64,000 bases of DNA from Paralithodes platypus (GCA_032716605.1 CM064552.1:9900671-9964670), one strand, 5' to 3'. Numbered from the stretch's first letter, positions 1-11,868 are shown. A program made the numbers and translations. The notes: generated by a model not told the origin, from the letters alone.

Positions 1-349
1 CACTCCTAAGGGCTTATTGCAATCGGCTTTGTTTCTCTGTTGGCTCAAATACCAGCAGCGAGAAACGACGTGAATACAAGAGGCCATACAGTTCTCTTAT
101 TACTTTACTGTTCTGGCATACAACGGAATCGGCAAATAAACTCATCCACTTCCAGAACCTATTATTGTGTTGCCAGAATGATCTACTACACAATTTCATG
201 AAACATTTAACAGATGAAACTGCTGAACAGTGAAAAGCAATAGGGGGATGTTGATGGAGGTAAAGCCAGTGTGGTAATCCCAACATTAAGCATGGACATT
301 GTTGAAGGGACATAAATAAAGTGAGAGCGGTGGAAATTAGTTATCATTT

Positions 350-1400
350 TTGCTATGTGTATGAAGGAGACCAAATTCAGGTTGCCTGTAACGAGTGTCT
401 CCCCCAAAGCTATTTGTCAGCATATGAGTGGATAGGACTAGGGGTACAGCTGAGGATATCATTAATGAATATTTGAAAGAGAATTGGAGACAGGACAGAA
501 CCCTGAGGAACACCGGAGTTGATAGGTTGAGGAAGTGAGCGATGGCCATCCACAATTGCAGCTATGGAGCGGTCTGAAAGGAAATTAGAGACAAAGGCAC
601 AGATGGAGGGATAGAAACCGAAGGAGGGTAGTATATAAATTAGAGATTTGTGCCAGATTCCATCGAAGACTTTCGATATGTCTAGCGCAATAGAAATAGT
701 ATCACCGAAGTCCAGAAAGGAGGATGACCAAGAGTTAGTAAGATGTGCAAGAAGATCACCAGCAGAGCGACCCTTAAGGAAGCCGAACTGGCGATCTGAA
801 AGTAGATTATGGGAAGACAAATGCTTAAGAGATTGTGAGTTAAGAATAGTTTCAAAAACTTTAAAGATGCAAGTAATTTGAGCAATTGGACAATAATTGG
901 AGGGTTGGGAATGGTCACCCTTCTTTGGGACAGGTTGAATAAGAGCAAATTTCTAGCAAGAAGGAAAGACGTTAGAGCAAAGACAGAGACGAAAGAGCAT
1001 GCCTAGGCAGGGAGTCAGCACGGAAGAACAATTTTGGAGTACAACAGGAGGAATGCCTTCTTAGTATTAAGCCCATAGAGGGCAGAAATTAAATCCTTAG
1101 AAGATATTATGATCTTAGGCATAAGCAAGTCAGAGAGGGTTGGAGAGGAAGGAGTACCACCGGAATCATCCAAGGTGAATTTTTTTAGCAAAAGTTTGAG
1201 CGAAGAGTTCACCTTTGTCAGAGGAAGAAGTGACGGTGGTACCATCAGATTGGAAAAGACGAGGAAGTTAAATTGTTGGAGAGGTTTTTTGCTAGATGCC
1301 AAAAAGCTTGTGAAGAGCTAGAGTTGGAAAGTTCAGAGCATTTGTTATTTATGAAAGATTTTTTGGCGAGTTGAAGGACAGATTTGGCTTGATTCCGAGC
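350..1400 (-). pseudogene. LINE reverse transcriptase fragment with internal deletion
   Basis: This is a broken jockey/CR1-like reverse transcriptase read on the minus strand. Visible blocks, from high to low coordinate, are SGGTPSSPTLSDLL, SDRQFGFLKGRSAGDLL, ALDISKVFDGIWHKSL, LPSFGFYPSICAFVSN, GVPQGSVLSPILF and SPIHSYAD. The sequence breaks inside the catalytic YADD box near 412-420 (YAD then K). Within about 10 bases it runs into a 3' tail motif (GGGGGAGACACTCGTTACAG read on minus) seen at other LINE ends here. The rest of the RT and the C-terminal region, present in the sister copy at 8876-10075, are therefore missing. There are several frameshifts and no complete ORF. The family is the same as 8876-10075, judged by long shared peptide blocks. 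Confidence 0.85.
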
Positions 1401-1464
1401 AGAGTTGCCTGAGAAGTGCGTTTGAAGGCATGTAGACGAATGAGGAAATACGAGAACGTTGTGG

Positions 1465-1742
1465 TGTGGAATTGGACGTGCTGGAGAGTGTAAAGAGGAA
1501 AACTGTGAGGTGGTTCGGTCATATGGTGAGTGAAAGAATTATTAAAGGGGTGTATGAGAATGAGATGGAAGGGTTGAGAGGGAGGCAGACCGAAAGTGTG
1601 GTTGAGGGATATATTTGAGAGGTACAGTATAAAGATAAAGCGGTATTGGGTGGGAGGAGGGGCACTGGCTTACAGGTGACAGAGGAAAATGGAAGCGATT
1701 CATTCGTGGCCATCCCCTCAGGGATCAAGGCGTATAGCAATA
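1465..1742 (+). pseudogene. C-terminal fragment of a LINE polyprotein
   Basis: One frame reads VLESVKRKTVRWFGHMVSER, then IIKGVYENEMEGLRGRQTES, ending near IPSGIKAYSNRQRS and a stop. The RWFGH...R..KGVY...G.RGR pattern is the usual tail after the RT domain of non-LTR retrotransposons. It lies on the opposite strand from the neighbouring RT fragment, so it is a separate piece. One internal stop is visible. Assignment to a clade is not possible from this length. Confidence 0.6.
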
Positions 1743-1934
1743 GACAGAGATCTTAACCGATGTGACTCTGCATGTTGAAAATTAGATACTAGGTCTTAAG
1801 CAAAACGAAAAAGAAAAGATAAAAAAGTTTGATATAAATCACTTGGTGGTAGTTGAAAGAATATATTATCACCCCTACCGAAAAATTCACAGATTTATCT
1901 CGAAGAGGGTCTTAGGGGTATTTGTTTGAATTAT

Positions 1935-2126
1935 TATGTTACCTCCACCAACCGACTTTATTCCTAAACTCAATTAATGAAATCAACAAATACATGTGGC
2001 AGTCCAGGGATTCGAAGCTAGGATGCTCACACCGAAATTCAGTGCATTTATCCATTGCGCTACGAAGACAGTTAAAGAATGGTGGACAAGCCTACGATTT
2101 ATTATGCAGTTTCGAATCCTGCATAT
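1935..2126 (-). mobile_element. tRNA-derived SINE (family V), copy 1
   Basis: On the minus strand the segment 1997-2070 carries a Pol III A box (TAGCGCAATGG) and a B box with one change (GCTTCGAATCC). The same head recurs at 8050-8122, 14776-14850 and 26228-26302 with matching flanks, including a shared CAAGCCTACGATTTATTA block. The repeated body makes it a SINE rather than a tRNA gene. Confidence 0.75.
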
Positions 2127-2175
2127 TTTAAGCTTGATGGAGGCCTAGTGAGGAAACTAGAAACAAAATATTAAT
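2127..2175 (+). mobile_element. Family A right-end fragment
   Basis: It holds only the stretch AAGCTTGATGGAGGCCTAGT and the following GAGGAAACTAGAAA, which match the right third of family A. Both element ends are missing. Confidence 0.7.
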
Positions 2176-2886
2176 TAGGAAGTAAACATTGACGGGGAAA
2201 GAGCTTTTGTGATACCACCTAAAAATTGTACATTCACTTCTGAAAATATTCGTGCTACCGAAGGCGATTAAAAAAAAAGAAAAACAGAAAAAAACACACA
2301 TACACACGAAAGCGTACACGTGAAATTCATCTGATTGAAAGGATTAAATATCTCTCTCTCTCTCTCTCTCTACCATCCTCTTTTTCATCTTTTCTGCAAT
2401 TTGGGTTCTGTTATCTCTATTAGAACCAAGTTCAGACCACCTCGCTTAGCTCGTAAAGTCTGTGTAGTCACTACGTAAATCTATGTAAATCTTTTTCTAT
2501 CAATCCCAGCATCACATACAAATAGACAAGATAGGTAAATAGACATAGAGACAGACAGACCTAGAGGCATGCAGATTATCCTAATAAATATTAACATGAT
2601 ATTGGCATTTCAGAATATTATGATATTTCACATGATACGGCCACAACACAGCTTCAACACAATCAATTATTCTGTTCCAATTTGCATGAAGAGTGTTGCC
2701 TGATACGAACCATTTTGATCGAAGTGAATACAGAACTAAGATTATCAAAGCGTTCTTCCACAAGGAACACAAACAAATTACGAAAACCGGTCTTACTTTA
2801 TCATTATTGTAGCTACGATAAAACAGCGAAGATGTTGGAAAATTTAAACAATATCATCTAAGAATTTACCATAAAGAGTACATACA
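2176..2886. other. Unclassified intergenic sequence
   Basis: It is AT-rich, with a short (TC)n tract at 2349-2372 and no coding signal. Nothing here repeats clearly elsewhere in the window. Confidence 0.5.
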
Positions 2887-3050
2887 GTACAATCGGGAGT
2901 ATTAAGTGGCGTCATAGATTCCAGTGGTTTACGCTCAAAAAGTGTTATTGGTATCTTTAGTTACTGGGAAAAGTGCTTATCCCTCAAAGTATTAGTCAAT
3001 GTCCGAAACTTCGTGAAATATTTGACAACACTTATTAACGTCGACCGTAC
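2887..3050. mobile_element. Family H palindromic MITE, unfilled copy
   Basis: The 164-bp element is bounded by GTAC and has roughly matching inverted ends (GTACAATCGGGAGTATTAAG and CTTATTAACGTCGACCGTAC). A second copy at 50727-51196 has a family A element in its TTAA. Here the same TTAA (3034-3037) is intact, so this copy serves as a related empty site. Confidence 0.75.
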
Positions 3051-3256
3051 ATAGAGCATTTGAAGGGATGGAAAAGCTCCTAGTAAATATAAAGGGAAAT
3101 ATTAACTCGTAATTGTTGAGTTGTTGATTATTATTATAATAACTCTGTACTATGACCAATTGTCTATGTGCCACCTCTATACATACATTTCACAAAGTAG
3201 TGATAATACTAACTAATAACATTTTGTCTAATTATATAAATAAGTAAAGACGATAT

Positions 3257-3442
3257 CATTCAACAGCACCAATGTACATATGTATTTCATTCAACAGCAC
3301 CAATGTACATATGTATTTCATTCAACAGCACCAATGTACATATGTATTTCATTCAACAGCACCAATGTACATATGTATTTCATTCAACAGCACCAATGTA
3401 CATATGTATTTCATTCAACAGCACCAATGTACATATGTATTT
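3257..3442. repeat. 31-bp minisatellite, 6 copies
   Basis: Six nearly perfect units begin CATTCAACAGCACC and contain the small palindrome ACATATGT. The 89-codon reading frame across it is a by-product of the repeat. A decayed copy of the unit flanks the array on the right (ATTCAACAACAATAATGAAC). Confidence 0.95.
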
Positions 3443-3719
3443 TTTTAACATCAACCAGTAACGTTTCGCCTAACAATTTAAATAAACAAAAAAGTATTTT
3501 ATTCAACAACAATAATGAACACATTTTGTATATACAGTACTATATATAATAGAATAAGATAATCCCATATTACAAGACGCATATGTTCTCCAAACGCGTT
3601 GTAACAGACGGCATCAATGGCGAAGGCTCCAGCTACACAGAACATGTATGAACCAATCTACATGTATATAGGAACCACCAGCTATAAGAGTCTTCCTGGT
3701 TAGCCCAATATAAACATGC
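3443..3719. other. Unclassified AT-rich spacer
   Basis: No gene, tRNA-like box or clear repeat is seen, apart from the decayed minisatellite unit at its left edge. Confidence 0.5.
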
Positions 3720-4086
3720 TTAAGGGGGAGGGGGGGGGGGGGGGGCCGGTTTTCTGGACCACTTTCTCCCTCATATTGAGCCCCATTAATTTTCAGATGT
3801 TAAGATGTTTTCCCCATTAGTTAGTCAATTTTAAGACCTTTCGCCCCATTTCTTCGTCAATATTTAGACCTTTCGTGCTATTTAGGTGTCGATTTTTTCC
3901 CCTGGCAAACGATAGTGAGCCTGTAATGTTGGAAGAACCGGCCTTCGGCCGGGAAATTTTTCGGTAGAAAAATGTACAAATTAATCTAATGAATGTTTAT
4001 TTAAATTTAATGGAGGTCTAGGGAGGAAACTAGAAAATAACGAATACATGCAAAAATCGGCCAAAAAGTGAAGCATCTCCCCTTAA
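3720..4086 (+). mobile_element. Family A TTAA MITE, complete
   Basis: It is bounded by TTAA at 3720-3723 and 4083-4086. The left end carries a G run of about 17. The usual parts follow: CTCCCTCATATTGAGCC, four imperfect CCATT...TTTTAAGACC..TCG units, GGTGTCGATTTTTTCC, the CCGGCCTTCGGCCGG hairpin and AATGGAGGTCTAGGGAGG. The second hairpin is partly lost (TTTTTCGGTAGAAAAATG). Confidence 0.9.
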
Positions 4087-4738
4087 TCCTCTCCGACATA
4101 TGACGCGATTTTGAGCCTATTGGGGATACTTTAAAGCCTTTGTTTCCATCAGGGATATTTAGAAACCTTTAGTTTAGTTACTTCAACCTCTGCAGTTGTC
4201 TTTGAGTTAGCTGTGGGCATAAAACTAATTTTGGAGAGGTAATTATAAGAGTGAGAGAACTCTATTTCTTATTGCTAATCTGGCAACATCTGCGTCATAA
4301 ATGCGTGAAAGGGTTAAGGGCCTTCCTGCTTATCCGAATAAAAACATGCTTACAGAGCTATGTGACCTTTGGCTAGGAGAGGTCATTCCTAAGTTAAAAA
4401 CAACTTGCACAGACTTGACATAATTATACGAATCAAGTTTATTGGAATTCGTATGTGTGTTATAAGTTAGTAGATCAGTTAGTGCAACGGTCTCTAGTGG
4501 AAACACTAAACAAAAATATATAGAAACAAATTGCAACACGGCAGGCACCGATACACAAAGGAAACAGGTTAAACATCAAGTCAACCCAGCAAAGTTTATT
4601 TATCGCAGACTTAAATCCACGCAAGACTGTACGAATCATACCTTTCCACAAATGAAGACAATCTTTAAACAAGCCATGATCAAATGAAAAATACGTCGTC
4701 ATCATCGACGACATGATTGATTAATTCGGTTATCCTTT
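4087..4738. other. Unclassified sequence with decayed repeat pieces
   Basis: TCTTCCTGGTTAGCCCAATA at 3690 and CCTTCCTGCTTATCCGAATA at 4322 are related stretches, each ending in AAACATGCTTA, so an older repeat may surround A1. I see no coding sequence. Confidence 0.4.
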
Positions 4739-4750
4739 GGCAAGTGCAAG

Positions 4751-5112
<362 letters not shown>

Positions 5113-5207
5113 CGAAGGCCTCATCGATTCATCAATAATAAAGAGGTTATTTTCCCCTCCTCATACGGTCTTCATACCCTTTCTTAGAGCCCCCGATTGC
5201 TTTGTTT

Positions 5208-5600
5208 TGCCCCCCCCCCCCCCCCCCCCTGGTAACGTATGCAGAGGAGGCCACTTGGAGGGGAGAGGGTTTATCTATTGGTCGTTCCATTCACATATTT
5301 ATTATTTTTAGTTTCCTCCCTAGACCTCCATCAAGCTTTAAACAACATCTCCAAGATCTCCCTTCTAGATAAGTTTGAATGTGTGGAGGTAGAAAAATGT
5401 CCCGTTTCTTCTAAATTACAGGTTCGCTATCGCTCGCCAGGAAAAAAAAAAAAAAAAAAAAAAACTCCTAAATGGCACGAGAGGTCTTAATAAATATTGA
5501 CAAGGAAATGGGGCGAAAAGTCATAAAATCGCCAAACTAATGGGCCGAACATCTTAAAATTACAAACTAATGAGGCTCAACATGAGAGAGAAGGGGCCCG

Positions 5601-5640
<40 letters not shown>

Positions 5641-5760
5641 ACCATCACCCCACATGATCCCTCCCCGATGATGATGTTTTTTTTTCCACCCCCCCCCCCC
5701 CCCCCCTCCTACCCCCCTTTGGTAACGTATGCAGAGGAGGGCCACTTTAGGAGCCTCTCA
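5208..5760 (-). mobile_element. Family A copy with homopolymer expansions and repeated flank
   Basis: A reverse-oriented family A body is visible (CCTCCCTAGACCTCCATCAA at 5320, TCGCTATCGCTCGCC near 5426, AACATGAGAGAGAAGGGG at 5579). Poly-A has expanded inside it (5440-5464) and at its right side (5600-5639), with poly-C on both sides. TGGTAACGTATGCAGAGGAG occurs on both flanks (about 5230 and 5720), so the copy sits between direct repeats of about 25 bp. Both TTAA ends are lost. Confidence 0.7.
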
Positions 5761-6012
5761 CGGTGACAAGCATGGGGGTCTGGCACTGGCACCGAGGGCC
5801 ACATATACTTTTAACACCCTTCAGAACCGGCGCCGTCCTTTTCAACCTTATTCGGGCTACTGCTGGAGGATTTTGTTCAGTTTAAAAAGGGCCTCCGGCA
5901 ATTAACAGGCTTCGAAATCGCTCACCTAATCCTTCTTTACTCCCACAGACCATTCTTAAGCTGCGTAAAACAGTCTGGCTACAATTGGACGATTTTTATT
6001 CAGTGAACTTTA

Positions 6013-6290
6013 TTAAGGGAAGGTTTTTGTTTTCCCTGGATTTCCTCCTTCATGTTAAGCCCAATTAGTTTTGAGATCTTAAGACGTTCTTTACATTAGT
6101 TTGACGATTTTAAGACCATTCGTGCCATTTTGGTGTCGAATATTTCCTGGCATTCGATAGCGAGCCTGCAAATTAGAAGGAAATGGCCTTCGGCCGGGAA
6201 ATTTTTCTAACAACAAATGCACAATACTATCTCGAAAGGGGCTCTCGGGGGTATTGTGTTCATGCTTGATAAAGGTCTACGGACAAAACT
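6013..6290 (+). mobile_element. Family A, right end replaced by (TATG)n
   Basis: It starts TTAAGGGAAGG and keeps the CTTCATGTTAAGCC region, two TTTTAAGACC units and the GGCCTTCGGCCGG hairpin. It runs to AAAGGTCTACGGACAAAACT and then enters a tetranucleotide repeat. Confidence 0.75.
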
Positions 6291-6600
6291 TGTATGTATG
6301 TATGTATGTATGTATGTATGTATGTATGTATGTATGTATGTATGTATGTATGTATGTATGTATATGCTCAGGCCCAATCCCCACTTTTCCTATATTTATT
6401 TGTATTTTCTATTTACTCTTATTTTATTATTTTGTTGTTTTTATTTTCTTGGGGGTGGCCGACTCAAGACAGAGCAAGAACAGGGAAAACACAAAACACA
6501 AGACAGAACAACAAACAAACACAGACAAAACACAAAATTCACACACAGCTACTTAAAACTTAAAATATAAAAATAGATGAATAAACAAATCATGAAATAG
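6290..6600 (+). mobile_element. Family I: microsatellite-led repeat, copy 1
   Basis: (TATG)n at 6292-6363 leads into a conserved block (ATGCTCAGGCCCAATCCCC ... GGGGGTGGCCGACTCAAGAC) and then an A/C-rich tail. The same order, tandem tetramer then GGGGTGGCC, recurs at 7446-7560, 27640-27830 and, inverted, 28973-29170. Confidence 0.65.
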
Positions 6601-6919
6601 ATAAATGAATACAAATCTCCCCTTAAAGAAACTGTCGGACCAGAGTTTATAAATGTTCTAGAATGTTATCTCGGCAACTCGGGTCTGGATACTTCTGAAT
6701 CATAGTCACATAAACATTTAGCCAACGATAGAATTTGAGCATCAGTATAGTTGCCGACATCAAGATATAGAGCCAGAGAATGCTGACCAATCACACAGGC
6801 CCATCAAACATAGTATAGCATTGGTAGAACATAAAGTGGGCTATATAAGTGTCAATGGGACCAAAGTGATTTAAAAACAGATAAAGAGCAATAATAGAGT
6901 TTGCATTTCTTCAGTAAGT

Positions 6920-6924
<5 letters not shown>
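6601..6924. other. Unclassified spacer
   Basis: Moderately AT-rich sequence. No coding frame longer than background and no repeat shared with the rest of the window was seen. Confidence 0.4.

Positions 6925-6971
<47 letters not shown>
6925..6971. repeat. (TC)n microsatellite
   Basis: A pure TC tract directly abuts the broken 5' edge of the LINE fragment at 6972. Confidence 0.95.
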
Positions 6972-6972
<1 letters not shown>

Positions 6973-7930
6973 GTGTAACTAGTGGGGTACCCCAGGGATC
7001 GGTTCTAGGGCCAGTTCTCTTCCTAGTTTATATTAATGGCATAGATGAGGGCCTCACCTGTACAATCTCAAAGTTTACAGACGATACAAAAATTGCAAAT
7101 ACTGTACTCTCAAACGAACATGTAAAAGATATGCACAATAACCTACATAAGCTGTCACGGTGGGCTCAAATTTGGCAAATGAGCTTGAATACGGATAAAT
7201 GTAAAGTACTCCATATCGGACCCGAAATGAGAAAGCAATCTATTTAAAGAATGGCACTCAGCTTAAGAGTGTAGACAGAGAAACTGATTTGGGAGTAACA
7301 ATATCGAGTAACCTAAAACTCAGTCAACAATTTTCAGAAGTTGTTAAGAAGGCAGGTCATTCGAGCATTAATCCAAAGATGTAATCCTCACACTTTACAA
7401 TTCCCTAATCAGTCTTCTGGAATATTACGTTCAAATGTCGTGCTCCTACTGTATGTATGTATGCATGTATGTATGTATATATTCAGGCACATACCCCATT
7501 GCTGGGGGTGGCCGACACGAGACAGATACCGAACAGAAACTACTACCCATACTGCCCCTACTACCAAAAATATATTAATAAACTTGAACGAGTTCAACGT
7601 AGAGTTACCAAAATAATACCTAATCTAAAAAACAAACCATACAAGTAGCATCTTAGATAAATCAGTTTATTTCTTTTAACCCAGCGCAGATTAAGGTGAC
7701 CTAATTCAAGTCTTCAAAATCATTAAAGGCATCGACCAAATGAACTGTAATAAGTACTTTACGATCGACCAATCAAAACACACGCGGGGAAATGGTTGCC
7801 ATATCATTGGTAAATCTTATAACTCACACAAGTCTAAGAGTGTCTTCTTCAATAAAGTTGTAAACTTGTGAAATGGGCTTCCTCGAAATGTTATATACTA
7901 TAGCACTGTTGATTCCTTTAAACATCGCCT
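6972..7930 (+). pseudogene. Second LINE family: RT and C-terminal fragment
   Basis: The frame opens SVTSGVPQGSVLGPVLFLVY, then FTDDTKIANTVLSN (7075-7115, the catalytic box as FTDD) and WAQIWQMSLNTDKCKVLHIG. A family I insert interrupts it at about 7446-7560. It resumes with LERVQRRVTKIIPNLKNK, RRLRGDLIQVFKIIKGIDQM, SKSVFFNKVVNL and DSFKHRLDKHLA. This is the RT palm end plus the C-terminal domain of a CR1/jockey-like element distinct from the one at 8876. The 5' part is missing and there are several frameshifts and stops. Confidence 0.8.
7446..7560 (+). mobile_element. Family I microsatellite-led repeat, copy 2
   Basis: A (TATG)-like tract is followed by TATTCAGGCACATACCCC, TTGCTGGGGGTGGCC and an acid/proline-rich remnant. 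It splits the LINE fragment. Confidence 0.6.
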
Positions 7931-8009
7931 AGACAAACACCTCGCGTTAAACCCGTCACTGATTGCATTTGTAAATGAATGACATTATTCTCAGACACAT
8001 CGAGGATTA

Positions 8010-8200
8010 ATATGCAGGATTCGAAACTGCATAATAAATCGTAGGCTTTGATAACTGTCTTGATAGCGTAGTGCGCGGAATTTCGGTGTGAGTATCCTAG
8101 GTTCGAGTCCTTGGATTGCCACATGTATTTGTTGATTTTATTATTTGAGTTTAGAAGTGAAGTAGGTTGATGAAAAAATATAATTAACCTAAATTGTCCC
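8010..8200 (+). mobile_element. tRNA-derived SINE (family V), copy 2
   Basis: The head 8050-8122 carries A-box-like TAGCGTAGTGC and B-box GGTTCGAGTCC. The tail continues ACATGTATTTGTTGATTTTA. It matches the minus-strand copies at 1935, 14773 and 26168. Confidence 0.75.
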
Positions 8201-8500
8201 CTACTAACATATTCTAACCCTGCCAGGGACAGACCAGTGCTTCTCTTTCCAGTTGTCCCTTACCCACTCTGAACCAGTGTTGGACACTCTGAACAGCAGT
8301 GATTTAGAGGGCAAGCAACCTCGAGGGGTCACTAGAACTGTTGTTGCTTGACGTCCTTTATACTCCTTTGTACTCTCTCTCGCTCTCTCACTCTCTCTAG
8401 CCATCATCTCCCCTCCTAAGGCACCTTAACCCAGTATATGAAGGCCATTTACTGATCAGCTGATCAGAAGGGAAGGTTTCATCAGTTAAGACGGAAGGGG
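8201..8500. other. Unclassified spacer
   Basis: It contains a short CT-rich tract. GTTAAGACGGAAGGGGA at 8486 reappears as GTTAAGACGTAAGGGGA at 8702, so the microsatellite block between them is bracketed by a short direct repeat. Confidence 0.5.
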
Positions 8501-8506
8501 AAGAGA

Positions 8507-8693
<187 letters not shown>

Positions 8694-8875
8694 CTTGATT
8701 AGTTAAGACGTAAGGGGAGGCAGGCGAGGAAGGGAGAACTAATGCAGACTGTTGGTGAAATAGGAGAATAAGAGGTAGACGGTAGATAGAAAGATAAAGA
8801 GATAGACAGACAGGTAGACGGAAATAGACAATCAGACACACATAGTAAATTATTGAGAGTAAACAAATACACACA

Positions 8876-10075
8876 TCCTTTTGGGACTTCGGTGAGACCT
8901 TTTCTATTGCGTTAGAAGGCCTTCGATAGAGTCTGGCACAAATATCTCATTTCTAAACTACCCTCCTTCGGTTTCTATCCCTCCATATGTGCCTTTGTCT
9001 CTAATTGCCTTTCCAGTCGTTCCACAGCTGCGGTTGTGGACGGCCATCGCTCACTTCCTCATCCTATCAACTCCGGTGTTCCACAGTGATCTGTCCTACA
9101 TCCTATTCTCTTTCTAATTTTCATAAATTTTATTCTCAACTATACATCCAGTCCTATCCATTCATATGCAGACGACTCTACCTTACACTATTCAATTAGT
9201 TTCCCAGAACGCCCTAGCCAGCAATCCCTCTAAAGCAAACGTAATGAAGCCATAGAACACTTATATTCTGATCTAACTACAGTCTCCAATTGGGGCAGAG
9301 AAAACCTTGTTACCTTTAATGCTTCCAAAACCCAATTTCTCCATCTATCTACCCATCGTGAACTCCCAACGGACTATCCCTTATTCTTCAACAATACAAA
9401 AATCAATCCTACATCTTCTCTCAATATTCCTGGTGTCTCTTTTTCTTCTGATCTCTCTTGGAAGGACCATATTACCAGTCTTGCTAAGGCAGCCTCCCAG
9501 AAGCTGGGTGTGCTCAACCGCCTCAAGGGGTTCTTTACCCCTTCTCAGCTTCTTGCTCTGTACAGGGGCACAGTGCATCCTTGTATTGAGTATTGTTCAC
9601 ATGTGTGGGGAGGATCCTCTCACACAGCACTTCTTGACAAAGTAGAAAGGAAAGCCTTTCGTATCATTAACTCCCGTCCACTCACCGACTCTCTGCAATC
9701 TCTCTCTCTTCGCCGCAATGTTGAATCTCTCTCGCTATTCTATCGCTTCTACAATAATCAGTGTTCCTCAGAGCTCTCTCAGTGCATACCGCCTCCTCTA
9801 CGTAGGGTACGTAGTACCCGTCTTGCAACACAATCCCACGCCTACTCTGTACAACTCTCCAACTCAAGAGTGAAACGTTACTCCCAATCATTCTTCTATT
9901 CAACAGCTGAGCTCTGGAACTCTCTCCCTGAATCCATCTTTCCCTCATCCTATGACTTTAATTGTTTCAAACTCTGTGTGTCCAGACATTTTGGCTCGAA
10001 CGTTCCTTGATTCTGGCCCTGTCACTCTTTTAATTCGGGGGAGGCACTCGTCACAGGCAGTAGTGAACATATTGA
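8876..10075 (+). pseudogene. 5'-truncated LINE: reverse transcriptase to C-terminus
   Basis: This is the same LINE family as the minus-strand piece at 350-1400. In shifting frames it reads DFGETFSIALE, VWHKYLISKLPSFGFYPSI, VVDGHRSLPHPINSGVPQ, then SPIHSYADDSTLHYS with an intact YADD at 9165-9176. A long open C-terminal part covers 9510-10010 (LNRLKGFFTPSQLLALYRGT, VHPCIEYCSHVWGG, WNSLPESIFPSSYDFNCFKL). It lacks the endonuclease half, has at least four frameshifts and one stop in the GVPQG region (TGA after GVPQ). The 3' tail has GGGGGAGGCACTCGTCACAG at 10038, followed by repeated GAACATA steps. Confidence 0.9.
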
Positions 10076-10307
10076 ACATACAGAACATATTGACACATTC
10101 CAGGTGCTCATCCCTGAACTCTACGCTAATATTGTAAAATCTATATTATTTTCAGTTCTCTCCGATCAGGTACTGACCCTTCTCAATCTATTTCCTTCTA
10201 CCTTCTCCTTATCCATACCTCTTCTTCCCATCCCCTGCAGACTACAGTAGAGACCCTATAGTGCCAGAGATTGGTCAACATCCACCATATTTGAGCCACT
10301 GGTGGTG

Positions 10308-10503
<196 letters not shown>

Positions 10504-10739
10504 TTTGATCCGTTATAATACAATTTCGGCAATACGGGTGCAGGATAATATAGCTTCATCTTCGGCTCTAACATCTACACGATCCAAAATATAATACCAC
10601 CCCTTTTGTTTGGTAATTAGGGCACCACAATGGCGTCCGAAAACGCAACATGGCTGGCTCTCCGCTACAGTTTCTCTCTATAACGATATTGTCATTACTA
10701 TAACGTCTTACTAATATCCATACTTCCCCTCCTCTCTTC

Positions 10740-11135
10740 TTAAGGGGGGTGGGTTGTTTTTTTATGCTCCCCCCCCCCCCCCCTCCCCCCCCCTTCTTCC
10801 TTATGTTTAGCCACATTAGTTTTCAGAATTTAAGACGTTCGACCCATTAGGCTGGTTTGGCGTTTTTTTAGTTTGGCGGCTTTAAGACCTTTCACCCATT
10901 TCTTTGTCAATATTATGACCCTTTGTACAATTTAGGTGTCGATTTATCCTGGCGAGCGATAGCGAGCCTGTTATATAGTGGTAACCGGGCTCCGGCCAGG
11001 ACATTTTTCTATCGAGAAATGTACACATTTATCTTGAAGGGGGCTATTGGGGCGAAAGGTCTTAAACTCAGAAAATGTATGGGTCTCAGCATGAGGGAGA
11101 AGGGGGGCCATAAAAGCAGGCCCATCCCCCCTTGA
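10740..11135 (+). mobile_element. Family A fold-back chimera
   Basis: The left half is forward family A (TTAAGGGGGG, poly-C, AAGACGTTCGACCC, GGCGAGCGATAGCGAGCC, TTTTTCTATCGAGAAATG). At about 11047 it switches to the reverse-complement of the same family (GCGAAAGGTCTTAAAC, CATGAGGGAGAAGG, CCATCCCCCCTT). The right half of A is missing and the left end is present twice, inverted. The right TTAA has decayed to TTGA. Confidence 0.8.
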
Positions 11136-11365
11136 GTTAGTTTAGAACTGTATATTATAGTCTGGCTATAACTATAGGTTATATTAGGTTAGGTTAGCTT
11201 AAGACACTGTGGCCGTTCTGGTTGGGGCCGTTTTGACATGACACCCATCTAGCCGTGTGGTTCTCCCTCTTCGCTATTGAGAGGGAGAGGCGGTAGTGGG
11301 GTAGAGATGAATAGCATTACCCAACATCAAAGACAATGTGAACAAGATATCTATCTATCTATCTA

Positions 11366-11415
<50 letters not shown>

Positions 11416-11530
11416 GTTGGTATGTGGGTGTGTATAAATGAGTACAAAGTACTACAGCGGAAAACAAGCAACAACAGGTCTGTTTATTCTTACAAATTTG
11501 CCTATAGCTAAATTACCTATTCTGTGATAT
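11136..11530. other. Unclassified spacer with TTAGG-like run and TATC/TC microsatellite
   Basis: ATTAGGTTAGGTTAG at 11189 is a short TTAGG-like run. (TATC)n then (TC)n occupy 11348-11411. No gene is visible. Confidence 0.6.
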
Positions 11531-11537
11531 ATATATA

Positions 11538-11590
<53 letters not shown>
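11527..11590. repeat. (TA)n microsatellite
   Basis: Nearly pure TA, about 60 bp. Confidence 0.95.
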
Positions 11591-11593
<3 letters not shown>

Positions 11594-11639
11594 CTTAATT
11601 GAAACTACTCCTTCTCTGGCATTGTACATTCTACTGCTC

Positions 11640-11868
11640 AACACGGTGAAGCCCGTGAAGTCTCGTTCCAATCTAGGGAGTGAGACATGTGAATCCCTTA
11701 GAGCTGCAACCAGCCTTCGCCATCTTACATTCGCAGATGCTCAGCGCTTGGATGTCCACTCAGGGCTCGAAGCAGCCCCATCTCTGAAGGTGCTTCGCCT
11801 TTGTGCTATCAATGTCTCACCCCCAAGACTCGGACCCTCACTCTCAGAACGCCACCTATCCACCTATT
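11640..11868 (+). CDS. Possible exon or relic with leucine-rich pattern
   Basis: This patch is less AT-rich than its surroundings and has an open frame over about 75 codons: CESLRAATSLRHLTFADAQR, LDVHSGLEAAPSLKVLRLCA, INVSPPRLGPSLS. The spacing of Leu (SLRHLTF..A..L, then SLKVLRL) resembles leucine-rich repeats. There is no start context of its own: the upstream part of the frame comes from the TA repeat. No second exon is seen, so it could equally be a random open frame or a piece of an unknown repeat. I do not assign a function. Confidence 0.2.
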
